Positions 23,060-33,498 of a DNA stretch of 64,000 nt are shown one piece after another. Origin of the DNA: an uncultured Oscillospiraceae bacterium. GTDB taxonomy: Bacteria; Bacillota; Clostridia; Oscillospirales; Oscillospiraceae. The DNA lies in NCBI GenBank assembly GCA_934597125.1, contig CAKTQM010000003.1, positions 1-64,000 of the forward strand, read 5' to 3'. A program made the translations under genes and the position numbers. Below the pieces are notes generated by a model. The model saw only the letters and a list, made by a program, of their open reading frames with translations, did no database searches and was not told the origin of the DNA. Each line of letters opens with the position of its first letter. Within the stretch, counting starts at the first letter, position 1.

Positions 23060-23739
23060 TTGACCGCCTCCTTTTTCACCAGCACCACGCTGCCGACCCG
23101 ATCCGCCGTCATGAGGAACACCTCCTGCACGCGGTGGACTTTATGGGTCTTCAGCTGCTTTTGCAGCCACTTTTCGTCCAGACCCAGCTTTTGCAGGTTC
23201 TTCCCCATCAGGCGGCCATTGTCAATGAGGATCACCGGAAGGAACACGTCGTCGGCCACCTTCAGGCCCATCTGCTTCGGAGTGGCGGGCTGCACATCGG
23301 CGCGCAGCAGAACACTGAGCTGGCCGCTGGTCTCCAGCACGGCGTATTTCACATCGTCCAGGGCGGAGACGCCCTGCACGCGCAGTTCCTCCAGCACCTC
23401 ATCCAGGGTCAGGCGGCTGCGTTTCATGGCGGCCTGCTGCAAAATGCCGTCACGGATGATGAGAGTCGGCTCGCCGCACACCAGCGAGCGGAAGCGGACG
23501 CTGAGCATACTGATGCCGCTGAGAAGGGTGCTGACAGCCAGCAGCGTGGCAATGGGGATGACGCCCTGCAGCAGCGGCAGGCCGAAATCCTGCATGGGCA
23601 CCGAGGCCAGATCGCTCAACAGCATCATGAGGACGAATTCAATGGGTTCCAGCTGCCCGATCTGGCGTTTGCCGGTCAGGCGCAGGCCCACGATCAGCAG
23701 GCCGTACAGCAGCACCGTGCGAAGAAACGCGGTGATCAT
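23056..23739 (-). CDS. DUF421 / YetF-like membrane protein
   Basis: A 227-residue protein with three N-terminal transmembrane helices (about 5-25, 33-52 and 56-80) and the conserved LRLTGKRQIGQLEPIEFVL segment of DUF421. Two cytoplasmic YetF-type subdomains follow (DGILQQAAMKRSRLTLDEVLEELR near 98; LPVILIDNGRLMGKNL near 165). Bacillus YetF-type proteins act in spores and envelopes, but the mechanism is unknown. The ATG at 23739 has AAGGAG at 9-nt spacing; a TTG nine bases upstream directly abuts the Shine-Dalgarno sequence and is unlikely. It forms a two-gene operon with the DUF4363 gene. Confidence 0.9.
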   Translation of the reverse strand: MITAFLRTVLLYGLLIVGLRLTGKRQIGQLEPIEFVLMMLLSDLASVPMQDFGLPLLQGVIPIATLLAVSTLLSGISMLSVRFRSLVCGEPTLIIRDGILQQAAMKRSRLTLDEVLEELRVQGVSALDDVKYAVLETSGQLSVLLRADVQPATPKQMGLKVADDVFLPVILIDNGRLMGKNLQKLGLDEKWLQKQLKTHKVHRVQEVFLMTADRVGSVVLVKKEAVK

Positions 23740-23889
23740 GGTGATCAACTCCTTTTTGATAAGGAGTATGGACGGTTTTTGAAAAATTATTGCTTCACGC
23801 GGTAAAACCGGTCACAAACAGGGCCGATTTTATATAGAATAGAGGGAGCGATGCTCCCAGCGCAGAGAGAAAGGAGGCCTTTCGGACAC

Positions 23890-24058
23890 AGGGTTCCGAC
23901 ACAAGCGCCATGTGCCTGCCATCCGGCAGGATAACGAGGTGGAGAGAGGATCGAACATTCGGCGGGTGCTCTCCCGTACCGCCTTCGGGTGCGTCAGGCA
24001 GCGGACAAATATGCGGGCGACCGCAAAACAAAGCCGCTGCCGCCGGAGAAGAAAATGA
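23890..24058 (+). ncRNA. glmS: glmS ribozyme / glucosamine-6-phosphate riboswitch
   Basis: A self-cleaving riboswitch in the glmS leader. The cleavage-site core AGCGCC places the scissile bond between 23904 and 23905. It is followed by the P2 hairpin CCTGCC/GGCAGG, the conserved TAACGAGGTGGAG segment, ATTCGGCGGG...CTCCCG, and a 3' stem GGCAGCGG/CCGCTGCC. This order matches the known consensus. Glucosamine-6-phosphate acts as coenzyme for cleavage, after which the mRNA is degraded, giving feedback control of GlmS. It lies about 60 nt upstream of the start codon. Confidence 0.95.
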
Positions 24059-24115
24059 CAGATGACTGCGCGTTTGTCCTTTTGATATCACAATCATATC
24101 AGGAGGTACGACACT

Positions 24116-25951
<1,836 letters not shown>

Positions 25952-25968
25952 GCGTTTTGAAATTATAG

Positions 25969-25993
25969 GGGGAGGGGCTTTGCCCCTCCCCTT
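25969..25993 (+). terminator. Probable terminator after glmS
   Basis: A 10-bp GGGGAGGGGC/GCCCCTCCCC stem with TTT loop, only a short T-tract after it. Confidence 0.5.
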
Positions 25994-26093
25994 CGTCCGC
26001 ACCCAAGATTTTTTCCTTTTCTCCGGAACCTTTTTTCCTTTGCCTGCGTCTAACGGACGTAAACAAGATGAAAGGAAGGTTTTCCCCCTGAAA

Positions 26094-26675
26094 ATGATGA
26101 AAAAAGTGACCGCGCTGCTGCTGGCGCTGATGATGGTACTGTCTCTGGCCGCCTGCGGCGGCAAGAGCGACAACGGCGGTTCGGACAGCAAAAAGGACGA
26201 TCCCGCCGCCGACATGACCGCCCAGCAGGTGCTGGACGCCCTGAAGGAAAAGCTGGGCGACAGCTACGGCTGCGACCTGACCGAGGACGAGGTTAGCATG
26301 ACCGGCTACTACCAGCTGGACATGAGCCGAATCGACAGCTGGGCCGCCGAGAGCAGCGAGAACAGCGCCCTTGACGCCAGCACCGCCGTGGTGCTGAAGG
26401 TCAAGGACGGCTATGCCCAGGACGCCGCCGCGCTGCTGCAGACCGGCTATGAACAGGTGCTGGATTACAGCAAGATGTACAACATGAACCTGCCCATGGT
26501 GCAGCAGGCCCGCCTGTTCGTCAACGGCAATTACGTAGCCCTGCTGATCCTGGGCCAGACCCCCGACGAGAACACCGCCGACGAGGTCAAGCTGGCCCAG
26601 GACGAAGCCGCCAAGGTGGACGCCGCCTGGCAGGAGATCTTCGGCTCCGCCGCTAATCAGATCGAGGTGAAATAA
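26094..26675 (+). CDS. DUF4358-like lipoprotein
   Basis: A 193-residue exported lipoprotein. The signal peptide ends in lipobox LSLAAC (Cys near residue 20), followed by a Gly/Ser/Asp/Lys linker. The mature part (MTAQQVLDALKEKLG..., STAVVLKVKDGYAQDAAALL, NYVALLILG) fits DUF4358, a family of small Clostridia lipoproteins of unknown role. The ATG at 26094 is 14 nt from GGAAGG; a CTG at 26088 would have better spacing, so the exact start is uncertain. The family-A repeat begins immediately after the stop codon. Confidence 0.8.
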   Translation: MMKKVTALLLALMMVLSLAACGGKSDNGGSDSKKDDPAADMTAQQVLDALKEKLGDSYGCDLTEDEVSMTGYYQLDMSRIDSWAAESSENSALDASTAVVLKVKDGYAQDAAALLQTGYEQVLDYSKMYNMNLPMVQQARLFVNGNYVALLILGQTPDENTADEVKLAQDEAAKVDAAWQEIFGSAANQIEVK

Positions 26676-26683
26676 CCGCGCGG

Positions 26684-26945
26684 GGCGTCGGCACGTTAAG
26701 AAAACATGCCGGTGGCATGTTTTTCGTGCCGATCTCGGCGGCTATGCCGCCGTAGCATCCATCTGGATTTTGAAGGTACTTACGTTTCATCTGTTCGGTC
26801 TTACGTTCAGCTTGAGAATAAAATGGGAAAACCGCCACCCTGCACGGTGACGGTTTTCTTTTAACTAAAAAAATCATTCGTTAACTGGGTCAAGCCGCTC
26901 TGCTTGATACCCTCGTTTTTATTATGCCCATTTCCCCGATTTTGT
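26684..26945. repeat. Family A repeat, long form (copy A2)
   Basis: Nearly identical to 11240-11320 over the two hairpins (ACATGCC/GGCATGT and CGGCGGC/GCCGCCG). It then aligns with gaps through the GGGAAAACCGCCAC...GTGACGGTTTTC hairpin to the TTTTATTAT and GTCAAGG ends. It lacks a ~30-base segment present in copy A1. It occupies the whole gap between the lipoprotein and MBL genes. Confidence 0.8.
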
Positions 26946-26955
26946 CAAGGTCGCC

Positions 26956-27858
26956 TCATCCATGATAGTATGTTTTCGCGCAGTACTCCCGCTGCACGGT
27001 CACTCTGCCCTCGTCGGTGAGCCAGTCCACAAAGTTGGCAAAATTCCGCTCCACGATGGAGAACTTGAACTCGTTTCTGGTGCGGATATTCTCCCGCCGG
27101 CAGAAGGCGGCGATCCACTGGGCAAAGGTCATGCCGTCGGTCAGATCCGCCAGCAGCTCCTCCGCCTTGCGGTGGATGAAGGCCGTGTTGGCGTCCACCA
27201 GCGCCGCCAGCTCTGCCCTGTCCGTCACCACCGTCTTGTGGGCGATGATGTAGGCGGCGTGTTCTGTTTGCCGCAGATATGCCTTGCTCTGCAGGTCGCG
27301 GGCGATGAACATGCTGGTGGGCAGCTTGGCGGCGTCGATCTGCTGCCGGTCGATGAGGCAGTCCCCCACATAGGCCACGTTGTCCGGCGTCACCACGCCG
27401 ATGTGCCCCGCGCTGTGACCCGGCAGGGACAGGATGCCGAAGCGCGCCCCGCAGAAGTCCAGCCATGTGTCCTCCGGCCCGATGATGGCGTCCGCCGTGA
27501 AGCACTCCTCCAGAAAATACTCCCGGCTCTTGCCGTAGGTCAGCGCCACGTAGTTGGCGCGATAGGCGTCGGGATTGACGGAGATGCCCGCCTCGATGAT
27601 ATGGGCGGCGGCTTTGGCGCCGTAGCGCTGCTGCAGATACCGCACGTTGCCGCTGTGGTCAAAATGGGCGTGGGAGCAGATGATCCCCCGCAGCCGGAAG
27701 CCGTGCGCCTCGATCATGGCGGTCAGCCCCGCCCGATCCAGCTTGGCATAGCCGGTGTCGATCAGCACGATGTCCTCTTCCGTGACCCGATACACCGGCA
27801 GCAGCGCCGTGTTGGCCTCCGCCACCCAGGTATCGCCCAAAACATGGCGCAGTTCCAT
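26956..27858 (-). CDS. MBL-fold metallo-hydrolase
   Basis: A 300-residue metallo-beta-lactamase-fold enzyme. The metal ligands are visible: HAHFDH near residue 63, PGHSAGH near 145, VGDCLID near 163 and a later His. The substrate is unknown; the fold family includes glyoxalase II, lactonases and beta-lactamase-like hydrolases. A C-terminal helical extension (about 215-300) is present. The start at 27858 has AAAGGA at 10-nt spacing. Confidence 0.9.
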   Translation of the reverse strand: MELRHVLGDTWVAEANTALLPVYRVTEEDIVLIDTGYAKLDRAGLTAMIEAHGFRLRGIICSHAHFDHSGNVRYLQQRYGAKAAAHIIEAGISVNPDAYRANYVALTYGKSREYFLEECFTADAIIGPEDTWLDFCGARFGILSLPGHSAGHIGVVTPDNVAYVGDCLIDRQQIDAAKLPTSMFIARDLQSKAYLRQTEHAAYIIAHKTVVTDRAELAALVDANTAFIHRKAEELLADLTDGMTFAQWIAAFCRRENIRTRNEFKFSIVERNFANFVDWLTDEGRVTVQREYCAKTYYHG

Positions 27859-27883
27859 GACATGCACATCCTTTCTATCCGGC

Positions 27884-27912
27884 AGTATAACAGCTTTTTT
27901 ACACCGCCGCAA
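27884..27912 (-). promoter_or_regulatory. Promoter of the MBL hydrolase gene
   Basis: Minus strand TTGCGG (27912-27907), 17-nt spacer, TATACT (27889-27884). Confidence 0.7.
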
Positions 27913-28012
27913 GAAAAGAATCCGCATTTTTTTGATTTTCCCTCTATGCAAACGGAGAGAAATAAGGTAAAATAACAGAGTATGATTGAATAATAAAATA
28001 GGAGCGTGACGC

Positions 28013-28732
28013 ATGGACGAACCGAAATATAAGCGGGTACTACTGAAGATCAGCGGCGAGGCGCTGGCCGGTGAGAAACACTTCGGCCTGGACTTTCAGG
28101 TGATGGCCCAGGTGGCCGACGTAATCAAGCAATGCACCGCCATGGGCGTGGAGGTCGGCGTTGTCATCGGCGGCGGCAACTTCTGGCGCGGCGTGAAAAA
28201 CGGCGAGGGGTATATCGAGCGCTCCCGCGCCGACCACATGGGCATGCTTGCCACCGCCATGAACTGCATGGCTATGGCCGACGTGCTGGAACAGAAGGGC
28301 GTGGACGTGCGGGTCATGACCTCGCTGGAGATCCGCGCCGTGGCCGAGCCTTACATCCGCGCCCGGGCCATCCGCCATCTGGAGAAGGGCCGCGTAGTCA
28401 TCTTCGGCTGCGGCACCGGCAACCCCTATTTCTCCACCGACACCGCCGCGGTGCTGCGGGCCGCCGAGATCGGCGCCGATGTGATACTGCTGGCAAAGAA
28501 TATCGACGGCGTGTACGACTCCGACCCCGCCAAGAACGCCGACGCGGTGAAGTTTGACGCCATCACCTATGACGAGGTGCTCAAGCGTCATCTGGCCGTT
28601 ATGGACTCCACCGCCACCAGCCTGTCCATGGACAACCACATCCCCGTGCTGGTGTTCGCCCTGAAAGACCCCTACAACATCGTCCGCGCCGTGCGCGGTG
28701 AAAAAATTGGAACCATCGTCAAGGAGGATTGA
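28013..28732 (+). CDS. pyrH: UMP kinase
   Basis: A 239-residue hexameric kinase of the amino-acid-kinase fold that phosphorylates UMP to UDP. Motifs are [15 protein letters not shown] at the N-terminus, [11 protein letters not shown] near 52, [13 protein letters not shown] near 70, [17 protein letters not shown] near 130 and [14 protein letters not shown] near 163. GGAGCG precedes the ATG. It opens the conserved pyrH-frr-uppS-cdsA-dxr-rseP-ispG-polC cluster. Confidence 0.97.
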   Translation: MDEPKYKRVLLKISGEALAGEKHFGLDFQVMAQVADVIKQCTAMGVEVGVVIGGGNFWRGVKNGEGYIERSRADHMGMLATAMNCMAMADVLEQKGVDVRVMTSLEIRAVAEPYIRARAIRHLEKGRVVIFGCGTGNPYFSTDTAAVLRAAEIGADVILLAKNIDGVYDSDPAKNADAVKFDAITYDEVLKRHLAVMDSTATSLSMDNHIPVLVFALKDPYNIVRAVRGEKIGTIVKED

Positions 28733-28737
28733 AAGAA

Positions 28738-29295
28738 ATGTTGAAGGATGAATACAAGATCTACGAAGAGAAGATGAAGAAGAGCATTGAGTCCGTGGCG
28801 AATGATTTTGCCGCCGTCCGCGCCGGCCGCGCCAACGCCTCCGTGCTCAACCGCATCAATGTGGACTACTACGGCACCCCCACCCCCATCCAGCAGATCG
28901 CGTCCATCGGCTCTCCCGACCCCCGCACCCTGCTGATCACCCCCTGGGACGCCAACGCCCTGAAGGGCATCGAAAAGGCCATTCAGGAGTCCGATCTGGG
29001 CATCAACCCCCAAAACGACGGCAAGGCCATCCGCCTGTCCTTCCCCCAGCTGACGGAGGAGCGCCGTAAGGATCTTGTCAAGCAGATCCGCAAGTATACC
29101 GAGGGCGGCAAGGTGGCCGTGCGCAACATCCGCCGCGACGCCATGGAGAATTTCAAGAAGCAGCAGAAAGCCTCCGAGATCACCGAGGACGAGCTGAAGC
29201 TGGCCGAAAAGGACTTGCAGAAGATGACCGACGACAGCTGCAAGGAGCTGGATAAGCTGCTGGAAAACAAGGAAAAGGAACTGATGTCCGTCTGA
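28738..29295 (+). CDS. frr: Ribosome recycling factor
   Basis: A 185-residue two-domain protein that with EF-G splits post-termination ribosomes. Family features are EEKMKKSIESVANDFAAVRAGRANASVL at the N-terminus, NRINVDYYGTPTPIQQIA, LLITPWDANALKGIEKAI and RKDLVKQIRKYTEGGKVAVRNIRRDA near 115. The ATG at 28738 follows AAGGAGG, which lies at the pyrH stop; an in-frame TTG nine bases upstream is too close. The stop overlaps the uppS start by one base. Confidence 0.97.
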   Translation: MLKDEYKIYEEKMKKSIESVANDFAAVRAGRANASVLNRINVDYYGTPTPIQQIASIGSPDPRTLLITPWDANALKGIEKAIQESDLGINPQNDGKAIRLSFPQLTEERRKDLVKQIRKYTEGGKVAVRNIRRDAMENFKKQQKASEITEDELKLAEKDLQKMTDDSCKELDKLLENKEKELMSV

Positions 29296-30026
29296 TGGGC
29301 CTGTTCCAAAGGAATCATACCACGGCGGGACAGGTGGACATGGGCCGCCTGCCCCGCCATATCGCTATCATTATGGACGGCAACGGTCGTTGGGCAAAGA
29401 AGCGTGGGCTTCCGCGCACTGCCGGCCATAAGGTAGGCGCGGAGGTGTTCCGCGACATCGCCACCTATTGTCAGGAGCTGGGCGTCCAATACCTGACTAT
29501 CTTCGCCTTCTCCACCGAGAACTGGAAGCGTCCCAAAGACGAGGTGGACACCCTCATGTCCCTGCTGGAGCAGTATCTGCAGGAGGCCATCGACACCATG
29601 GAGCGGGATCACATCCGCCTGAAGGTGCTGGGCGACGTGGCGGGCCTGTCCCCCAACTTACAGCGGATGATCGGCGTGACCAACGCCATCTCCGCCCATT
29701 ATCAGGGTTTTCAGGCCAACATCTGCCTGAACTACGGCGGCCGCGCCGAGATCCTGCGGGCCGCCCGCCTGTGCGCCGAAAGCGGCGAGGAATGGACGGA
29801 GGAGAAATTCCAGAAGCACCTGTGGTCGGCGGGCATCCCCGACCCGGATCTCATCATCCGCCCCAGCGGCGAGCTGCGGCTGAGCAACTTCCTCCTCTGG
29901 CAGTGCGCCTACAGCGAGTTCTATTTCTGCGACACCCTGTGGCCGGATTTCACCCGCAAGGATCTGGACAAGGCCATTGCGGATTATCAGCACCGCGACC
30001 GCCGATTTGGCGGGGTAAAGGGGTAA
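29295..30026 (+). CDS. uppS: Undecaprenyl diphosphate synthase (isoprenyl transferase)
   Basis: A 243-residue cis-prenyltransferase that elongates farnesyl diphosphate with isopentenyl diphosphate to make the lipid carrier for cell-wall synthesis. HIAIIMDGNGRWAKKRGLPR near residue 22 carries the catalytic Asp and the pyrophosphate loop. TIFAFSTENWKRP, NICLNYGGRAEI and DLIIRPSGELRLSNFLLWQ are the other signatures. It is coupled to frr by a TGATG overlap. Confidence 0.97.
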   Translation: MGLFQRNHTTAGQVDMGRLPRHIAIIMDGNGRWAKKRGLPRTAGHKVGAEVFRDIATYCQELGVQYLTIFAFSTENWKRPKDEVDTLMSLLEQYLQEAIDTMERDHIRLKVLGDVAGLSPNLQRMIGVTNAISAHYQGFQANICLNYGGRAEILRAARLCAESGEEWTEEKFQKHLWSAGIPDPDLIIRPSGELRLSNFLLWQCAYSEFYFCDTLWPDFTRKDLDKAIADYQHRDRRFGGVKG

Positions 30027-30054
30027 AACGCATCGGGCTATCGTCAAACGTTTT

Positions 30055-30236
30055 GAAGGGGGCGATGCCCACATCGCCCCGCACGATAATGCAGGGTTCC
30101 CCGTGGTCGTGTGTAGAGGAGGGGCTCTGCCCCTCCTACCCGATACACGGAAATGCCGCCGTACAGCGGCGGGCGGGGTAGAACCCCGCCCCTACGGAAT
30201 CCTGCCGGAGCTGCTGCGTATCCCGCGGCGCACGTT
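30055..30236. repeat. GC-rich multi-hairpin intergenic stretch
   Basis: Part of the 373-bp gap between uppS and cdsA. Successive hairpins are visible: GGGGCGATG/CATCGCCCC near 30060, AGGAGGGGC/GCCCCTCCT near 30117, GCCGCCG/CGGCGGGC near 30155 and GGGCGGGG/CCCCGCCC near 30172. No coding signal is seen. It resembles the GC-rich intergenic repeats of gut Clostridia, but no second copy was found in this window. Confidence 0.5.
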
Positions 30237-30356
30237 CCAAAGGCCCCCTTGTGTAAAGGGGGCTGTCAGCGCAAAGCGCTGACTGGGGGATTGTCCATTA
30301 ACGTGTCAACCCCTCCGGCGCTTCGCGCCACCTCCCCTTACACAGGGGAGGCTTTG
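30237..30356. repeat. Family B repeat (copy B2)
   Basis: A complete 120-bp element with inverted ends (CAAAGGCCCCCTTGTGTAAA...CCTTACACAGGGGAGGCTTTG), internal GTCAGCGC/GCGCTGAC and GGCGC/GCGCC stem-loops, and central GATTGTC. It sits between uppS and cdsA inside an otherwise conserved operon. Confidence 0.85.
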
Positions 30357-30399
30357 ATACCTTTCTCCTCACGCATCACATACACAACAAGGAGCAACT

Positions 30400-31236
30400 A
30401 TGTTACAACGAATTCTCGTGGCGGTGGTAGGTATTCCGCTGCTGCTGTTTGTTTTGATCGTCGCGCCGGACTGGGCCACGGCGCTGCTGCTGTGCGCCCT
30501 GTGCGCCGTGGGCGCCCATGAGCTGCTGGCCGCCGCCTGTTCCAGGGATATCACCCGCCGCTGGTGGGGCCTGGGAGCCATCATGGGCGTCACCGTGATC
30601 CTGCGCACCTACCTTTCCGGCGTGGGCGAGACCGGCGCGGCGGCGCTGATGGAATGGCTGCTGGCCGCGTGGCTGGTGCTGCTGTTCATCAGCGTGGTGG
30701 TGGAATACGGCACGCCCCGCGCCCTCACGTTTCGTGACGTATGCACCATCCTGATGGCGGGCATCGCCATTCCCATGGCCTTCCAGTGCCTGATGACGCT
30801 GCGGCTGATGGCGCACGGCGGCGGCATGGTGATGATCCCCCTGGTGGCCGCGTTCTGCTCCGACTCGGCGGCGCTGTTCGCCGGTATGGCGCTGGGCAAG
30901 CATAAGCTTGCCCCCCGCGTCAGCCCCAAAAAGACGGTGGAGGGCGCTGTGGGCGGTCTGCTGGGCGGCATGCTGGGCATGGTTATCTTCCGCATCGTCT
31001 TCTTCCTGGTGACGGAGGTACAGCTGCACATCGGCTGGTGCCTGCTGCTGGGCCTTGCCGGCGCCGTCATGGGCCAGCTGGGGGATCTGAGCTTCTCCGC
31101 CATCAAGCGGGAGTGCGGCATCAAGGACTACGGCCGTCTACTGCCCGGTCACGGCGGCGTGCTGGATCGGTTCGACAGTGTGATCTTCGCCTCTCCCCTG
31201 GTGTGGCTGATCGCCCGCGCCGTCACATTGTACTGA
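30400..31236 (+). CDS. cdsA: Phosphatidate cytidylyltransferase
   Basis: A 278-residue integral membrane enzyme that makes CDP-diacylglycerol from phosphatidate and CTP. Seven to eight hydrophobic segments are visible. The family signature SAIKRECGIKDYGRLLPGHG near residue 232 is followed by GVLDRFDS. AAGGAGCAAC precedes the ATG at 30400. It is the first gene after the repeat-filled gap that interrupts the uppS-cdsA junction, and it is followed after 10 bases by dxr. Confidence 0.96.
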   Translation: MLQRILVAVVGIPLLLFVLIVAPDWATALLLCALCAVGAHELLAAACSRDITRRWWGLGAIMGVTVILRTYLSGVGETGAAALMEWLLAAWLVLLFISVVVEYGTPRALTFRDVCTILMAGIAIPMAFQCLMTLRLMAHGGGMVMIPLVAAFCSDSAALFAGMALGKHKLAPRVSPKKTVEGAVGGLLGGMLGMVIFRIVFFLVTEVQLHIGWCLLLGLAGAVMGQLGDLSFSAIKRECGIKDYGRLLPGHGGVLDRFDSVIFASPLVWLIARAVTLY

Positions 31237-31246
31237 GGGCGCCGCC

Positions 31247-32398
31247 ATGACAAACACCCTTGCCCTGCTGGGCAGCACCGGCTCCATCGGACGGCAGACG
31301 CTGGACGTGGCCCGGGAATTGAAGCTGCGGGTGGCCGCCCTGGCGGCGCACGGCAGCGTGGACATGCTGGAAGCGCAGGCGCGGGAGTTCACCCCGCGCC
31401 TTGCGGTGCTTTATGACACCGCGGCAGCGGCGGAGCTGCGGCAGCGTCTGCGGGATACGGATATCGAGGTATTGTCGGGGCCCGAGGGCCTTCTGGCGGT
31501 GGCACAGGCGGAGGAGGCCGACACCATAGTCACCGCCGTGGTGGGCAGCGTGGGGCTGGAACCTACACTGGCGGCCATCCGTCTGGGACGGCGCATCGCT
31601 CTTGCCAACAAGGAAACGCTGGTGTGCGCCGGCGAGCTGGTGATGGCGGCGGCCAGAGAATACGGCGCGGACATTGTCCCCGTGGACAGTGAGCATTCCG
31701 CCATCTTTCAGTGCCTGCAGGGCTGCGCCGACCGCCGGGAGATCAAGCGCCTGATCCTGACCTGCTCCGGCGGCCCCTTCTTCGGCAAGCGCTATGAGGA
31801 GCTGGAGGCCATGACCCCCGCCCACGCCCTCAAACACCCCAACTGGGCCATGGGCGCCAAGATCACCATTGACTCCGCCACGCTGATGAACAAGGGACTG
31901 GAGGTCATCGAGGCCATGCGCCTGTACGGTCTGCCCTTGGAGCAGGTGGACGCGGTGATCCACCGCCAAAGCGTCATCCACTCTCTGGTGGAGTTCCGCG
32001 ATGGCGCGCTGCTGGCTCAGCTGGGCACGCCGGATATGAAGCTGCCCATCCGCTACGCCATGACATGGCCGGAGCGCGCGGCGTCGCCGGAGCCGCCGCT
32101 GGATCTGCTCTCCTGCGGCGCGCTGACCTTTGCGCCCATCGACACGGACGCCTTCCGCTGCTACGGGCTGGCGCGGCAGTGCGCCGCCGCGGGCGGCACC
32201 GCCTGCGCCATCCTGAACGCCGCCAACGAGGAGGCCGTTCTGGCCTTTCTGCGGGGTGAGACCGGCTTCAACGGCATCCACAAAACAGTGGAAGCGGCAT
32301 TGGACAAGGTGACGGTGAAATACCGGCCAAGCCTTGCGGATATACTGGAAGCAGACCGTCTGGCACGTCAAGCGGCCCGGGCGGTACTGTCACGATAA
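31247..32398 (+). CDS. dxr: 1-deoxy-D-xylulose-5-phosphate reductoisomerase
   Basis: A 383-residue NADPH enzyme of the MEP isoprenoid pathway (DXP to MEP). The Rossmann motif LLGSTGSIGRQTLDV is at residue 7; LANKETLVCAGELV near 119 and VPVDSEHSAIFQCL near 145 (Asp and Glu bind the metal) follow, then LTCSGGPF and WAMGAKITIDSATLMNKGLE near 200. With ispG three kilobases downstream it supplies the precursors used by uppS in the same cluster. Confidence 0.97.
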   Translation: MTNTLALLGSTGSIGRQTLDVARELKLRVAALAAHGSVDMLEAQAREFTPRLAVLYDTAAAAELRQRLRDTDIEVLSGPEGLLAVAQAEEADTIVTAVVGSVGLEPTLAAIRLGRRIALANKETLVCAGELVMAAAREYGADIVPVDSEHSAIFQCLQGCADRREIKRLILTCSGGPFFGKRYEELEAMTPAHALKHPNWAMGAKITIDSATLMNKGLEVIEAMRLYGLPLEQVDAVIHRQSVIHSLVEFRDGALLAQLGTPDMKLPIRYAMTWPERAASPEPPLDLLSCGALTFAPIDTDAFRCYGLARQCAAAGGTACAILNAANEEAVLAFLRGETGFNGIHKTVEAALDKVTVKYRPSLADILEADRLARQAARAVLSR

Positions 32399-32413
32399 AA
32401 GGAACGGTAAACT

Positions 32414-33484
32414 ATGACGACCATTGTGTATATTCTGGTGGCCATCCTCATCTTCGGCGTTCTTATCGCCGTCCACGAGCTGGGCCACTTTCTGGCGGCC
32501 AAGGCCTGCGGCGTGACCGTCAACGAATTCTCCATCGGCATGGGCCCCGCCCTGTGGAAAAAGCAGAAAGGCGAGACACTCTACGCCCTGCGGGCCATCC
32601 CCTGCGGCGGCTTCTGCGCCATGGAGGGCGAGGAGGAGGACTCCGACGACCCCCACGCCCTGTACCGGCAGGGCTTCTGGGCCAAGCTGGTGATCTTCGC
32701 CGCCGGCGCTTTCATGAACTTTGTCGCCGGACTGCTGATCCTGACAGTGCTCTACAGCAACGCGCAGGGCTTCTATGACCCCACCATCTCCGGCTTTGCC
32801 GACGGCTGCCCCATGCAGTCCGAATCCGGCCTGCAGGTGGGCGACAGGTTGCTGTCCATTGACGGGGAGCGGATCTATATGTACTCCGACATCGGCCTGC
32901 TGCTGAATCTGAACCCCGACGGCGTCTACGATCTGGTGGTGCGCCGCGGCGATGAGAACATCACGCTGAATCGCTTCCCCATGGAAAAACGGGAGTATAT
33001 CGACCAGAACGGCAGCGCCTACACCGGCTACGGCATGTACTTCGGCGTGAAGGAGGCTGACTGGGGCGACCGGCTGTCCGCCGCGTGGAACAACTCGCTG
33101 GACTTCGTCCGTCTGGTGCGGCTGAGCCTGAAAATGCTGGTGACGGGTCAGGCGGGGCTCCGCGATCTCAGCGGCCCGGTGGGCATCGTCTCCACCATGA
33201 CTACCGTGGGGGAATCCTCCGCCACCGTGGGCGCCGCGGTGCAGAACATCGCCTATCTGGCGGCGCTGATCGCCGTGAATCTGGCGGTGATGAACCTGCT
33301 GCCCCTGCCGGCGCTGGACGGCGGCAAGATCTTCTTTCTGGTGGTAAACGCCATTTCCATGGCGCTGATCAAGAAGCAGATCCCACTGAAATACGAAAAC
33401 TATATCCACTTTGCCGGTCTGGTGCTGCTGCTGGCGCTGATGGCGCTGGTGACCTTCAGCGACGTGTGGAAGCTCTTTGCCTGA
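32414..33484 (+). CDS. rseP: RIP (site-2) metalloprotease RseP
   Basis: A 356-residue intramembrane zinc protease (RasP/RseP). The zinc motif HELGH is at residue 21 in the first transmembrane helix, and the second ligand motif NLLPLPALDGG is near residue 294. A PDZ domain lies between (about 130-210, GLQVGDRLLSIDGERIYMYSD). It should cleave anti-sigma factors and leftover signal peptides. The position between dxr and ispG is standard for Firmicutes. Confidence 0.96.
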   Translation: MTTIVYILVAILIFGVLIAVHELGHFLAAKACGVTVNEFSIGMGPALWKKQKGETLYALRAIPCGGFCAMEGEEEDSDDPHALYRQGFWAKLVIFAAGAFMNFVAGLLILTVLYSNAQGFYDPTISGFADGCPMQSESGLQVGDRLLSIDGERIYMYSDIGLLLNLNPDGVYDLVVRRGDENITLNRFPMEKREYIDQNGSAYTGYGMYFGVKEADWGDRLSAAWNNSLDFVRLVRLSLKMLVTGQAGLRDLSGPVGIVSTMTTVGESSATVGAAVQNIAYLAALIAVNLAVMNLLPLPALDGGKIFFLVVNAISMALIKKQIPLKYENYIHFAGLVLLLALMALVTFSDVWKLFA

Positions 33485-33498
33485 GGGGGAGGTGTCCC

